Source: Brachypodius melanocephalos
Taxonomy: Eukaryota; Chordata; Aves; Passeriformes; Pycnonotidae
Length of the DNA stretch: 64,000 bases
Direction: 5' to 3'
Assembly: GCA_013398615.1 (NCBI GenBank)
Contig: VZSR01003798.1
Location: forward strand, 7,904,258 to 7,968,257
Under the pieces are notes generated by a model that worked only from the letters and a program-made list of their open reading frames with translations, searched no databases and was not told where the DNA came from. Made by a program: the position numbers and the translations under genes. The stretch's first letter is position 1. Every line of letters starts with the position of its first letter. Shown here in pieces: positions 49,320-63,700 of this stretch.

Positions 49320-52300
49320 AGTGGTTGTCCTCCATGAGAAACAAGATGCTGGTCCAGGCAGAGCTGTGGCAGTCCCAGTGCAGCTGGGCTGGTGGAGCAG
49401 AGGGCTGTGAGCAGCCTCAGTCTCTGCCTTTCTTCCCACACTCCCTGCAGGCACAGCTGCTTGTCCTGCTGAAAAAGGCCCTTTCCCACTGTGTGTTTGC
49501 AGCATAAATGTCAGACCAGGTTTCTGAACCAACCAGGTCAGCTTCCAGAGCCAGGGCATCAATTTCCCATCTGGCCAGGATTAAAAACATGTTAGGTTTC
49601 CTGATTTCCTTCTACCACACTTGAAGCTGAGTGCAAAAGAAGATGAAGGGAAGGAAATAGCATCTTTAGAATGAGGTTAGGTAATAAATATCAGAAACGT
49701 GATTACAACTTCCAGCCTGTGAGGACATTAGCAAAGATCTTCAAAGTACAAGATGCTGAGGTGCATTTGTGCAGAAGACTGAGCAGGATGGTAGTGGGAG
49801 CCCAAAAGACCTCTCTAGTTTGGCCAATAGAAATAACCACACTTCAGATTTAAAGCAAGAAGATACTTATCACTTTTCTGGATCCAGTTCACATCTGGGC
49901 ATTCAACTCTTAAGATTAATGTTCATAAGGTTGCCTGCCAGGTCTTCATTTCTCCTACATGTCTTGATCAAGGAACAAAGAGTTCTGTAAGACTGGATTT
50001 TATTCTTTTAGTCAAAACAAGTATAGAAAAAAGTTCTTCATTTCCTGTGAACAGATCTGGCTCACTTAGTGTCTTCTCATGTCTTAATCCTAAGATTGCC
50101 TGACCTTAAAACTTGGCAGTTGCTATTGCATCCTCACTATCAACAACCAGCAGCAACCACAGCATGCACTGCAGAATCAAAGCAAGGAAAGGGTTTCTCT
50201 CATCGGTATTTTTAAAAAGGGAAATAGATTGTTTCAAGGTTTTAAGAGCAGTATCTGTACTCAGAGATCTTAAAGCTGAAGTGAACTGGGAGTACTCACT
50301 AACAGAGACCCATTGATAAACCCAGAGAATGAAGTCCTGTTCCCATCCAAAGAGCAGATACCCTGCACAGAACAAGTTCTCCCACTTCCACCTCAATCTC
50401 GTTCTGACGTCATGTCTAGAACTGAGAAAGTTGCTCAGTCTCCACAGCCATTCAATCATACTATTCTTGGAATTACATTTGTGCCTTCAGGCCTCAACCA
50501 ATTCAAGAGTCAGTTGTATGAAGCATTCATAACACGAGACAGTCCCTGCCCCAAAGAGTTCTCCATATAAATAGCACTTTCTGAAAGCAAAGAGCTCAGA
50601 GTGAAGATTTGCATTTCTGTATCAGCCTGTCCGTAAGGATGCTAATTACTGCCAGGATAACTCTGGGTTTATGACGTGAAAATCTTGTCCACTGAGAATC
50701 AAGGCTCATATCCAGCAAAGCAGCCATCAGATGATAGTAACTATTTTTAGGCTACTTCTGACCTTTCAGAAAGTAAGGACTCTTCAAAAGATGATTAAAA
50801 TACTATGTGAATTATGCAGAGAGTTGAATAGTCTGAAGAAAATGAAACTTCATTTAGTCTTGCATAACGCCTTTGGTAACACGGTTAGATTCTTTTGGCC
50901 CACAACAGTCAGATTTTCCACTGAAGTGTCAGGGTGTAAGTTGGGCTGGTTATTGAGTAATAGAGAGGGCTTTCTTATTTGTGTAAACTTCCTAACCTTC
51001 AAGAGAACAAAGATTAATCAACAACATTGAAGAAGATGTTGTCACGAGATCCAGTCATAAGATTTGTAGGGACTCCTGCAGGGGTTGCAATCCTTAAAAC
51101 TGTTTTGGAATAAAATCTGAGAGATGGGAAGACATACAAAAAACATTTTTGAAATAAAATCCAACACAGTTATTAATGATGGAATCAAGGAAGTTCTACC
51201 ACTGGAGTAGCAATCTGAAGAGCAGAGTTCTAGTGCATGAAGAAGATATTGTGAGGTAGAAAGAAATGCAGAGGCAGCCACCTGCTTCTGAGTTTGGTCT
51301 CTAAAGGACCCACTGGCTTTCAAAGAAAGTACTCCTCATGTTGAAAATTACTTCTGAAATCATTGCCAGTGCACCTTTACACTGGCTTCTTGTGCTTCAG
51401 GCTATTTTTGTGCTAAACATGGAAGTGATATAAAGGGACATCTCTGCACCTAAAAGCAAGGTACCTCAGGGATTCACAGCCAAAACCAGCATCCCCAAGT
51501 ACCTGCAGCTGGTGCAGATCCAAGAAATCTCAAAACAAGGGATAAAAGGAACAAATAGCCAGTGGGAGCCATAAAAATGAAGCAGCTGAACTTAAAGAGA
51601 GGGATTAGCTGTCTAGATAACCTGGGTGAGAAAGAGAACCAGGAAAAGCTGCAAGCAATTGGACATGGCTTGTATAGCTGACTGAAGAGCAAGTTCCTGA
51701 TGAGGAACCAGTGGAAGCAGTCACAAGACTAAAAGGCTGGGCTAGATGTAGCAGAAATGCTGTTCCAGCTGCCCTCTGCTACAGTAAGAGCAGGTAGGTC
51801 CAGACCTGCATGTTGTCTGAAAGCAGCACAAACAGATCAGCCAGAGCCTGAAAGTCCTGGTTTCTCAACTATCCCCAATAAAAATGAGCGTGGCACAGGA
51901 AAGGATGGTAAAGGCAAGCAAGTGGGCTGTGTGGAATGTTTGCTGAGTTTTCCACGGGCTGTCAGCAACTCTTTGAGCACTTCAGAGCACCATAAAAACA
52001 AAAACAACAGCAAAAAATAAAAACAAAAAAGGAGAGGAGAGAAAAAACCACAGGCCAAGCTGAAGGCAAAGCAGCGAGGGCTGAGCACAACAGCCTGCAA
52101 AGGGCGCCCCGGAGTAGCTGCAAATCACAAAAAATGAAGTGTGAAGAATCAAGACTTGCCTTTGCAGGATCCAGTGGCTGGGGACACAAAGGTGTGCAGG
52201 GAGGAAGGGAAGCAGAACCCAGGCTCTGTGCCAATGCAGATAACCAAAGGGACCAGAGGAAGGAAACCACAAAGCTCTGCAGTAAACACAGGGATTAGGA

Positions 52301-52414
52301 CAGGGGGTAGATGAACCAGTCAGACAAAACAACTGACCCAAAACTCTCTTTTCAAAACTCAGATGAGATTTGTGTTCTAAAAATATACAGTGCTTTCCTC
52401 TCATCCCATTTCCT

Positions 52415-52419
52415 ACATA

Positions 52420-52450
<31 letters not shown>
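52415..52450. repeat. AT microsatellite plus T-run
   Basis: (AT)n of about 10 units followed by a 15-base T-run. Simple sequence. Confidence 0.9.
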
Positions 52451-54420
52451 AACACTTTCTGGTTTTGGCCAGGAATGGGTAAGAAAGTGCCAGGATACTG
52501 CTAGAAAATCTGTCTGTTCTCACAGTGTTTCTGGACCAATCAGGAGTAGGAGGGAGCTGGACTCCCAAGAGAGAGTCTGTTTCCATTTAATTTCCAGGCC
52601 AGTTTTGCAGACTTACAAGGTTAGGGTAAGGTGCCAGACTTCTGGGTGCTGCTATAAAAAAAACCTTGAACCCTTGGAAACTTTTCTTCTCAGCAGTCAG
52701 GAGAAATATTGTAAACACAAAGGGAAGAGATTTGAGGAAACAATGATGTCACAATAGGAAACATGGAAGTTTAGAGCCTCCCATGCCACCACAACCATCT
52801 CTTTTATTCTTCCCAAGGCCAGGTCTCTGTTCTGTAAAAAAAGCTATATAAGCCTATTTAAAGCATTACGTCAAAGACAAATCCTGAGTTGCACAGTACA
52901 AAACAGAGTAAATACAAATTATTTCATTGTTTAGTGTTTCTTCCACTTCTGTATTTTACACTTTAAAAAACCCCCAAAAAACAAACGGAGAAATACTTAT
53001 CATTGTGAGCAGGCAGATGTAGGTAACATCTGGTTAAAGTTCCAGAGGATGCCAGAGGGTTTGCCTGGCAAGGGGCCCTTGCAGGCTGCTCACTTACTTG
53101 CTAGAATTCCCTGGGGTGGCTGGGGGTGTTTTGGAGAGTCCAGAGAGGAAAAATGTTCAGAGGCTGAGGACTGAAAGGCAGGAAAACCTCCCTGAGAGCA
53201 AGCAGAAGCAAAAGCAAAGCCTTGTGGGAACTGCTGGCGTAGGTGTAACTTGTCACAGGCTTGGCTTTTCCCCTCCTCCCGTGGCAGCAGAGCCTGAATC
53301 AGGGTGTTCTGACTTTCAGCTCAGTCAAGCTCTGCTCTGGCTGCTCCACAGAACAGCCCTGGAAAAAGCCCAAAGAGCCTTGTGATGGCTCTCAGTGTCA
53401 CTGAGCAAACGGTGCTGAACCTGCCACTCCAAGGGCTCATGGAGTCAGCACAGGAATTTGTTTGGCTTTTCTTTAGCACTTCCCTGGGATTAAATGCTCA
53501 GCCCTTTTGAATGTATTTGTTTTCTTTCAGCATACCAAAGAAACCACCCATTTAAAAATATTTGCTTTAAAAAAAAACCTCAACCCATCCACTTTCAAAG
53601 ACAAATCATATTCTCTTGAATTCTGGGGAGGGAAGAAGGAAGGATCCACACTTTAGAGTTTGAAAGAAATACTCAGCTTACCTCCAGATGCAGTTCAGAC
53701 TTTTATTTTCAGATTTTTATTCTAATGAAAGAAGGTACTTCAGCCCATCTCTTTCTCTGCTGCCAGCACCACCTTCAGCCCAGAGGAAGCTACACCTATA
53801 TTCACTCTCTGTTTACATAACTGGCACATCCAAAGCAGGATTGCAGCAAGATGTCCCATACCAGGCACAGAGCTAGCAAGAGACACAAAAACAGGATATA
53901 AAAGCACTGCTTGACTTAAGGTAAGTGATGGCCACACATCATAAAACCCAAATTTTGAGAACTCCAAAATAGTTCTCAGCAAAAGCAAATTCAGAGTATG
54001 CTCACACTGACCTTATCAAAAGACATTGCATAGGAATAGTTGTCATCTCTCCTAATATTGTTTCTAGAGCATATTTAAGAAACAAATACCACACTTCCCA
54101 CCTCTGAGTCCAGCAGATACAGAAATTTCTGAATTCAACTGCATGTTTCAGAGACTTTCCAAGGTCTGAGAATTCTTGTTAACAGGAGACACTTCTTTGA
54201 AGGTACAACGAGACCTAACAGATGTTCACATTTACACCTGCTTTCCTCACTACATGCATTTTTCTCATGTTTATTTAAGAATTCTGCTCCCTTCCATCCC
54301 TCAGTTAAGACAGGCATCCAGGACTTTCTGTGGTCCAGTGGATCTTACAAAACCTCTCTGGAGAAATCTCCTTTCCGAAGGATTTTGGCTTGTCTGGGAA
54401 GGGCATAAATGCACATACAA

Positions 54421-54569
54421 GGAGCTGCTTTGGAGATCTCAGGGATTCAAAACCCAGCTGTGGACAGTCCTGCCATGGGCAGCCTGCTCCAGGTGACCTG
54501 CCTGAGCAGGGGCTTGGACAAGGTCACATCCAGAGGCCCCTTCCAGCCACCACCACTCTGATCCTCTGG
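54421..54569 (+). mobile_element. CR1 LINE, 3' end fragment (older, more diverged)
   Basis: The order of CR1 3' landmarks is kept: TTGGAGATC-like, GATTCAAAACCC, GTGGACAGTCCTG, GGCAGCCTGCTCCAGGTGAC, CTGCCTGAGCAGGGGCTTGG, CCAGAGGCCCCTTCCAGCC, and a degraded CTCTGATCCTCTG tail. It is more diverged than the copy at 43.3 kb, hence older or from another subfamily. The left boundary is uncertain. Confidence 0.85.
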
Positions 54570-57069
54570 GTATGAGCCCAGGACTGTGGGTTACACAGGA
54601 CAGCAGACATGGAGACAATGCATTTTACCCACACCGACATTTTTTCACACTCTCCTGTCCCCATTGGCTCTGCACAATCCTGTACCTCTTTCCCCCAGTG
54701 TTCCCTGCTCTGATGTCCTGCCACTTCATTCCCTTTCTCCCCCACGGTGTTTACCATGTAGGTGAACCCTGAAGACAACGTTGCAACAATTCACCAGGAG
54801 TTCCCACTCAGACATGGAAAGCAAAGAAAAATCAGTTGGAATTTTGTCAGTCAAGACATTTTGGAGATATCCACGGGGAGACTGTCAGGAAGTAAATCCT
54901 GAAAAGCTAGCAATAGACACGCTGCTTAAAATTCATGTTCCTCTCCCAAACCTGGACTTGCTTTCCTAGAAGACATCCTGTATTTAATTTTTAAGAATCT
55001 AGGAAAGTTGTGAAAAACAAGCTCATCAAGGCAAGAGGCAAGGTGCAACCTTGACTGTGAAACACCTACAAGATTTCTAGTTGCCAGCTATGCTACAGCA
55101 TCTCCCCAGTCTTTTTTAAAATCTCACAAAAAACTCCCTACAGGTTCTATTAAAAATTAACAAATATTATACATATGCTTGATTTATCTACAAAACTATT
55201 CTAATCAGAAACAAAGGAAGAGTGAAGGCTAAACATTCATAAATGTTACAGGTAGTGGAAATGTGGGCTGTTAATTTGCAGCACTGCACAGATGGTAGGA
55301 AAAAGGGCATCAATGGATATCCAAAAAACAGCATAAATGACGTTTAATTTAAGCTTATTAAATGTATTATAATGTTAAAGTAGTCATAATATGCATGAAT
55401 GCTAAACGGTGGCCCAGAGCTAGGGGAGGAACCAAGGATGAAACATCTGATGGTGTTCATTACATAAGGTGTCATTTACTGTCTCAAAAGAAAGCATTTT
55501 AAATACCTCCAAAGATACAGAGCATGTTCTAAAAACAACTTTTAAACATCAGTATCTTGGTTTTGAGATTATTCTAACTGCAGTAGCATCTTTCACCCAC
55601 TTACTTCTGGGGAGAAAGACAACTACACATTATGAAATATAAAAATACACAACCTTTTATGCTATATGCTGCCAAATGATTACCAGAATCACAAAGTTTC
55701 ATAACAATTTCTTGATGCTAGAATTATTTGGTTGTGTTCAAGCATTGTGGGTTTTAACATTGGCAGAAATGCTCAAGGCTTCCAACCTCTAAAACTACAA
55801 TTTTAAGTCACAACCAGTAATTGTAAATTAACATTGTGAATGTTATTTGGTTACCCCATAAATTCTTTGGCACTGTAATACTTTTTTTCAGTACACTGAG
55901 CTTTGACCTAATGACTACCCTTAGTGACTCAAGAGTGGGGTTTATGTTTGTAGGTGCTGAACTTTAAGGATTCTCTGAGCAAAAGCCGTAAGACAGACAC
56001 ATAATGCATCTAACAATCCATTGGGGAACTCAACAGAAACACTAATTCTTTAGCCAGTCATGCAGCTGCAGGCTGCAGCAGATGTAAGGAAATACCCAAA
56101 TTTTTAAACTGTCCATTCTTCCCAATAATTTTAAATCACAGAGTGAATAACCATTTGGGCTGGTTCAGTAATGACATTTACCTGTCTAGGAAGAGTTAAT
56201 GGACACAGCAGATGGATTTTCCCTGGCCCTCCTGGAACCCCAGGGCTGGCAGGGCCTTGCCAGCAGCAGCTGCAGCCTTGCTCTCTGCCTGCTCCCAGCT
56301 CAGCTGCCACATTTCATGTCAGGACACATGTCCCAATATAGGAACCTGTCCTGGCCCAGCAGCTGTCTCTTGTAATGGACTGCCCAGTTCACTGTTCCAG
56401 ACACCAGCAGCTTCTCCCTGCCCAAATTCTCCTGGCACACATTTGTGCTGTTTATGGTTCCAGTGTGCCTTGGGCATAGAGGGATGCTCCTGTTCCAGAC
56501 CATCTCTGCTCAGGTGAGAATCCAGGGCAGTTTTGTTCTGGCATTCAGGCTGGAGACCAGGTAATCCTATGAGTGAGCTGAACTGGTCACAGTGAGGAGC
56601 TTTCAGGGAGAGAGCATTTATAACTTCATAACAAACTTCAAAATCAATATGGCAAACACGTGCCCAAGTCAAAGACTCCTCTCTGAAGGACAGCACAGAT
56701 AGCCATCTTCCTAAGTAGATTTTTACTTCCTTTAGTGGAAGCAAAATAGGGAGGCTAAGTGCTGGGACGTGTCTCTGAGTGAATTCACATTGAGAAGTGA
56801 AGCTCTTATCTCTGCCATCTCCTCGCTGCGATAGGAGCAGGGTAAGCAAAGCCAAGGTTAGATCCTGTTCAGCTCACAATAGCAGCATGTGGTGCCTTTC
56901 AGAGCATGAATGCCAGTTTTTTACTGCAGGTGCTCTTGTGGTGTGGCCACGGGAGGAAAGCGATAACTGACATCCTTTTCCATTCAATTTACAGTCAAAA
57001 GAGTGTTTGTAAATTAGCAGTTGACTGGCTGAAGCTCAGCCCATATGGTAGCTGTTGTTCAGCAAAGGG

Positions 57070-57086
57070 AAAAAAAAAAAAAAAAA
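57070..57086. repeat. A-run
   Basis: Seventeen consecutive A on the plus strand; no retroposed unit recognised beside it. Confidence 0.8.
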
Positions 57087-60000
57087 GTACAGTACTTAAA
57101 CCGGAAAGAACAGGCAGTCTGTGCATCAACTCCAGGCTTCAAGGGGGTTCTGGCCCACTTTCATTCATATTTAAATGTGCACGTTCACACTGGGGACAGG
57201 GACACCGAGCCTCATTTCCTAATATTGCAAATCACTGCTTTACTTTAGGGTCTTGTGTGTTATACACAAAGAGGGGAAAAAAACGTGAATGCAGATTTGC
57301 ATCAGTGTCCCATGAGGAATACTGAACGTTAGAAGCGAAACCAGCTGGAAAGTACATAAAGAGCACAACAGATTCCAGTCTGGTTCCTTTTTCAGAATAT
57401 TTCTCTCCCATTTGCCTTCTGATTGCAGCTCTAAGAGGCCCTGAAGTCACTGTCTACAGCACGTAATTCTGAACACAATGAAAACAGAGACAAACTTCCC
57501 AGATCATTTTAAATGTATCTATGAGGTGAAATGTAATTCTGAATGGAAATGTCGACTTATGAGGGAAAGAAAACAACACCGTTTCTTTCATTTTTAGACA
57601 AAGATAGGCTGTTATCTGTATTTCCTTAAAAATATTAAAAGAAGTTAGAAGTGGCAAGTATGTCCTACAGAACAACAAACAGAAACAATGACACTAAAAA
57701 TAAAAAGGTAGAATGATTTCAGGTTACTTTTAGCTTGGGGAGAGTACTGAAAAGAAATCAATACAGAGTACACTGGCACATGCAGTCTTGCTGGTCTTTT
57801 GACTTACATTCTACAGCTATGGAGCTCCCCAAGAAAACAGGGAATCAAGGAGAATGGGCAAAGAGGAGAAAAGGGAGGGAAGGGAAAAGCAAAAGGACCA
57901 AACCTCATCTCTGGTACTTAGACTTCACTACTCCAATCAAGTTTTTAAAAACATTTATGATACCACGAGGACCTGGAGCTGACACATGACTCAAAGGGGA
58001 GATGTAGTTATTAAAATTGTGATTAGCAATTACAAGTGCAGGGTTTGTGAAATTATTTTTTTCCTGTGCAAATGCATCCCAGAGATAGGAGCTTCACAGA
58101 AATTGTATTTGCATATCACTGTACACATTGACAGCTACTGCCAAGCAGCTTCGATTTTTGTCCATTTGCCCTTTAGTTTAGGACAGGACACAGACCACAT
58201 GAGCAAGCAAAAAAAGACATGTGTCAGCCTAAAATAAAATAAAAACCAGTAAAAAGTAATTTCTGCATTCTTCCAACTAGTTCCCGAACTATGCAGTGTA
58301 TGTACTTTGCAATCCTATCTTCTCAGGAACTGTTTTTTCTTCCTCTTGCATGTGAAAAGCTACACAAACATAGCAGGAAACTGTCCAAACATGCAGGAGA
58401 AATAGTGAAAGTGACTGTACACAAATTGCTCTCAGACACAAAAATCAGGTGAAAACTGTGCTCTGATTTGGTTATTTTAATGTCATTATACAAGGCATTA
58501 GAAATTAATACCAGTAACACAGAAGACCTGGATTGCTCAAAAGGTAAAATGCACAAAAATCAACACATGGAAGGACTGGAAAAGGAAAAAGGCTTTCTCT
58601 GCTTCAATCCAGCAATAAACCATGACAAGAATATTCCATTCTTCAGACTCTTTGCAGCTCCCACAATCTGGCACCCCCTACAACACCCTGGACGCCGACA
58701 TGAAGGTATTTACCAGAGAAACTGATAGGCACCATTCTGAGGTATTTTGAAAGAACCATTTGCAAGCATGCAATTTTGCATCCACTAAAACCCTGCTGTG
58801 TTAAATGAGAAAATTGTCTTTGTTGGTTCATGTGAAATTGGCCTTTTCTATGAATAAAGGTCATTTTGCTGTGGCTAAAGTGATGTGTCTATTTTTTTTA
58901 CAGTGTTTCTGCAATTTAAAAGTCGGTCACTTTGGAAAAGTGTTTCCCTTTGCTGTTGTGTTTCAGGCTAATTAATAAAGGTATTTAGATCACAGAATTA
59001 AAAGAAAACACTGAAGTTATATCTGAGGAAGATGCACATGTGCATACTATATGGGTTGACATAGAACAGACATGTTAGGAACAAAAAATGATTATTCAAG
59101 GTTATAGATTCAAGCTTATCTATAATTATCCAAGTTTATTACCTTTAAAAAGTCGTTTTGAGCAGCTAAAAGTTATTTACACATCTCACAGTATCAATAT
59201 AAGCATTCTGTTATTCCATACTGTATTTCTGCACGTTTCATTAGCAAGGTCAGGAGTCAACATTAGTAATTTACAGTCTGCAAAAAGGATGATGTCACTG
59301 CAATATGAAGGAGGTCAGAATCCCCAAAGAGAAATTATCGTAACAACAGAGTGAGATCATTGCATGCACTTATCTGCTCCAAGGGGCAATAATCAAACAG
59401 ACCTATATGTAAAGCCCAAGCTGAGCATTAGATAAAAGCTACAGAGACAGTACTTTCCCAAGGTAATACAGCAGAGTGCTGTAGATTTTGTTCTGAGCTT
59501 CTCTCATGAAAAAGCTTACTCTGCAAGGGTCTCAATCCCTTTTTTTCTCCTAAAACATTACACAAAAAATGTTACACACACATGTGAATAAAAAACCTGG
59601 TTCCATTTCAAATTGAAGCTCTGATACCTACACAAAACTAAATAAAGGGGTTCATTTAAAAAGGACTTTGCCTCTGACCTTTCATGCAAGGTTTAATACA
59701 CAGCTTTTCCCTGCACTGAAATTCTACAGGCTGCTCAAGATCCCAACCAAGAATAAAATCCCCCAAAGACCCTCAACCAGAATAAATATTTAAACTTCCC
59801 TGATCCACACAAGCTGCAACACTGGCTAACTAATGTTAGCTACCCAGACAAGAAAATTACACAAGTTTATACTATCTGAGAAAACACCCACATTTCTATT
59901 GTTCTACCTTCTGCAACATTTTCCTGTGGATGTGGTGGGGAAGAAGCTGCTGTGCTGTGGCAAAAAGAAAATCTGTCTTTACAGAACAGAGAGTGCTGCT

Positions 60001-60159
60001 AATCATCTGCAATAGAAATGAGCAATTCATCAAAAATTAAGTAAGCTTAAAATGAATTTGTAACCAAGGTCTCCTCTTATTTAGAACTGGTGTCAAGTTG
60101 TTAGCTTGCTTCTTTAATCTCAAATAAATATAAATTGCCAAAGTTCAGTGCTTCTGAAG

Positions 60160-60360
60160 TGAAAAAGATGTCCTATCAGTACATTTAACGAAGAATTGCA
60201 ATTGTGCTCCCACATGAGAGAAGCAGCTTCCTGGACGTGGGTGTTTCATTTAAACTTTTAAGAGGACATCAAAACACATTTACATGAATATAGATCAGTG
60301 CTTCCGCTGGGTGATTTAAATGCATCTTACAGCTGTGGAGAACGAGTTTCTCAATATTCA
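60160..60360. promoter_or_regulatory. Candidate conserved noncoding block
   Basis: A non-repetitive stretch with GAATTGCAATTG (near 60194), TTCATTTAAACTTTTAAG (near 60247) and GTGATTTAAATGCAT (near 60311), lacking any open frame over 60 codons. Judged by eye only. Confidence 0.22.
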
Positions 60361-60732
60361 AAACATCCTTCTTAAAAAGAATTATTAACTTCTTTCTTTC
60401 TATACACATCGATAAAATGAGCCCCACCTCTGAACCCCATTTTTCTTAGCAGCAACCCTTATGCTCCTTCTGTTTGCCCTGTCCCCAAGGTCCAACACTT
60501 CTGCCTGGCAAACATTCCATGGCACAGTGATTTCAGGGTGAGTTCTCAGTGGCAGACACATTTCACACCCAAGCACACCTGAAGCCATCACATGTCCCAG
60601 CACAGAAATCCTGAGTGTGTAAAATCAGATCTTTCCACTACTAATATGGGTGTACTGGAAGAATGGCCATCATGAGGAAACCATCACCTACAAAACCTGC
60701 TGACTCTGGGTGTGTCTGCTACAACACCAGGA

Positions 60733-60747
60733 TTTTTTTTTTTTTTT
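60733..60747. repeat. T-run followed by CAAA repeats
   Basis: Fifteen T, then (CAAA)n. Simple sequence. Confidence 0.8.
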
Positions 60748-63700
60748 CAAACAAACAAACAAAGAAAACCCAGGGTTGTTTCTTTAGCTGGAATGTGAGG
60801 GTAAAAAATAATTTTGGGGCTTCTTTCCCGGGTAGCTCAATGTGTGCTCACTTTGCAGCTCATCTGTGCGGGTGAAGGCAGTGATGCAACCCTGTCAGCT
60901 GATCTCGGGAATGTGATCCATTAGAGAACCATCCTGCCCTGGGGGACCAAACAGAGGGTATGTATGGAAGGCTGCATGAATTAATGCTGCACAGACCGGT
61001 AATGACTTCTGATTAGATAATATAATACATCCCTGAGCAATCAGCACAGAAAAAACACCCCAGATTCTGCCACCAGTTCCTCCGCTGCTACACGATTCAC
61101 AGATCATCCACCTTCCCCAAGTGCTCATTTCGTTTTTTAAACATTTTACAGCAAAATATGTAGTGTTCAGAAAGATATTTGCCAGGGCAGAATGAGAACA
61201 GAAAATACATTTTTGGTTGGTGAGTTCCTGGGATGTTCTCCCCTACTTTTGTATCTCCAGGGAAAAGCAGCATGCTCTCTGAGAGTGTCAATGGAAGTCA
61301 GAGATGAATATACTCACCAAGAAGTTTGACACAGCAGCATCAGAAAAGGAAATAGGGCATGACAGAGGAAGCCCCCCCCATCTTTGCCATGAAAATATTC
61401 CTATAATTCATAAGATTTGGTTAAATCCATGGAGTAAAAGGGATAGAAAATGAACTAGCTCCCCTTACTTTAATTCCAAAAATAAACTTTTTAAGAGTAT
61501 TAAAACATAAAATCAACATAGCTCAAAGTCATGGAAAATATCTTTTGACTTCAAAATTAACAAATGTTGCAAAATTTCAATCTCTTAAGTATCAGAAAAT
61601 CGTTATTTCTGCTAACCTCCTCTGTAATAACTCCATCAACCTTTCCAAAATAATGTTTCTTGTAGCAAAAAGGCCTTGGAACTTAACAAATTCTTATATC
61701 TCTTCTATAATCTTACCTCTAGTTGCACAACTCTCGAAAGTGAAGTTTGCCCATTTATTCAGTAATCATCTTTCCCTCTTCAGCCCTGATAACTGCTTCA
61801 TCTGCAACAGCATTTATTGTCAACAAAGGCAGAGTGAAAAGCTTATTTAATGACTTTTTTCACCCTTTTATTACTTATTCAGGATGATTAAGTCTGATCT
61901 GGAGTAATTTCAAATTGATTTTTACATCTGAAATATCAAACACAACAACTTGCCATTTCTCTCCCTTTTGTTGGAGCGCTGAATAATTATGTTATACAAG
62001 AGTTCAACATTTAATTTTTCTCTCTGTGAAAAGAAGAATGGTCAACTGACAGGAGCCAGTGAGAGAAGAGCTCCAGTTCAGTCTGCAGCCCCATCTGGTA
62101 TCCCTTGCCCAGACCCACAGAGATCCAGCTTCAAGGAAGTGATGACTTCAGACTTCTCCAGTAAAAGCACAGCACACACACACTGGTTTGCTGAGTCAAA
62201 CTGGGGGCTAAGGGAGGGCTGCATCATGAGAAAATCTCCAAAAAGTGAAATCCAAGGTCTAAAAATGAAAATAGAACAAATGTTTCCTTAAACATTTACC
62301 CTGATAAAAAAGCAGGGGTAACTCAGCATACACTGAGCAAAGAGGGAAGAATCAAGACTGGCATCTCCCTCCACAACAGCTCGATGTTTTAGCAGATTTA
62401 CTGTCAGCCTGCAGCCCTTCTGCTTTGGATCATGCAGACTCGGATCAAGAATTAGATCTAGGGAAAAAGGCATCGGTTCAGGGACTATTAGCAGCTCTTT
62501 GTTTTATAAAGTGACCAATGTTTCCAAAGGATGCAACATCTTTTTCAATAAGGATTTTGCAAGAAGCTTATCTGCAATGAAAAAACACACCACCACTTTA
62601 TAAAAAGTATTACAAAAGTAATTTTTACAGTTACAGTAAAAGACCACAACACAGACATTTAGAGTCTGTCCCTCAAAACCACAGGTCTTTCATTTACTTG
62701 GTGGTTTGGGATTTTTTGTTTGTTGTTTTTAAGGAAAATACTATATTTGGGGGTTCTTGTATGTATTTTTTTTCTCTGCCATCATGGTGAAGCTGCAAAC
62801 GTTTTCCTGTTTTTCTCTAATTTGGTGCCAACATTAAACTGGAAACTTCTTTTTTTTTAATGAAAACCGAGATTCTGATGAAATACAAGACCTGTGGTTT
62901 TTAGGAAAAACAAAGTATCACAAGATTTGTCATAAAAACACAAGGTTGGCAACAGTAACAATCTTATGTACAGTAGCCTGCTATTTATAGGTGCACTCAC
63001 AAGTCTGCAGACATATTTCTGCTCTCCAGTAACAAACCTAGGAAGAAAAAAGGCTCAGCAACAATTATCACAGATACCTGTCACGTTTTTAGTCAAGAAC
63101 AAACTGAAAGCGGCACAAAACCCAGATCTTCATCTGGCAGAATTCGAACAAGATTCAACTGTGGTCATAAGCAATAAATTACACAAAATGGGATTCCGGT
63201 CCTAAAAAATCCTGGAGTCCTAAAAACCAAAGGCTCGGCTGTATTACAAAGGGCACTTCCATGTAATGGGCAGCAAAAGGAGGGAGATTCACTCCTTGGT
63301 GTATCCAGGGGCTCCCTCTGCCACACCAGTCCATGGCTGCACTGAGGAGTGTCTCTGACACTGCACATGTGGTCTTCATCACTTTTTTCGACTGTCTAAG
63401 AGTGATTCACACATAATATGACAACACTGCTCAAATCCAAACTCCTAATATCGATACTAAACCTGTTTATACACAAAAGCAAGGAAACCTTTCAGACATA
63501 TTTAGAAGATGCAGCTGTTTGACTTTTTTTTAGTTACCTATGAAGAAATGCATAGCTTCATTCTTTGTGACCAGAGAAATGTGTTGCCTGCAAGCTCCAG
63601 AGCAACAGCAGAGCTCAGCTTGTCAGCCACCAACTCTTTGTCTACAGAGTTAAGTAACTGTGACACAGTGATGTTTATCACAGTTTTAGTATTTTCTCTT

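Larger units (their letters stand above)
43557..54420. other. Gene-free DNA between the two CR1 fragments
   Basis: No coding sequence recognised; frames of 142, 165, 157 and 179 codons cross simple repeats or lack domains. A short tandem pair of CAAGGAAGTGTGAA lies at 44444-44478. Candidate regulatory blocks are listed at 45.6-46.65 kb. Confidence 0.55.
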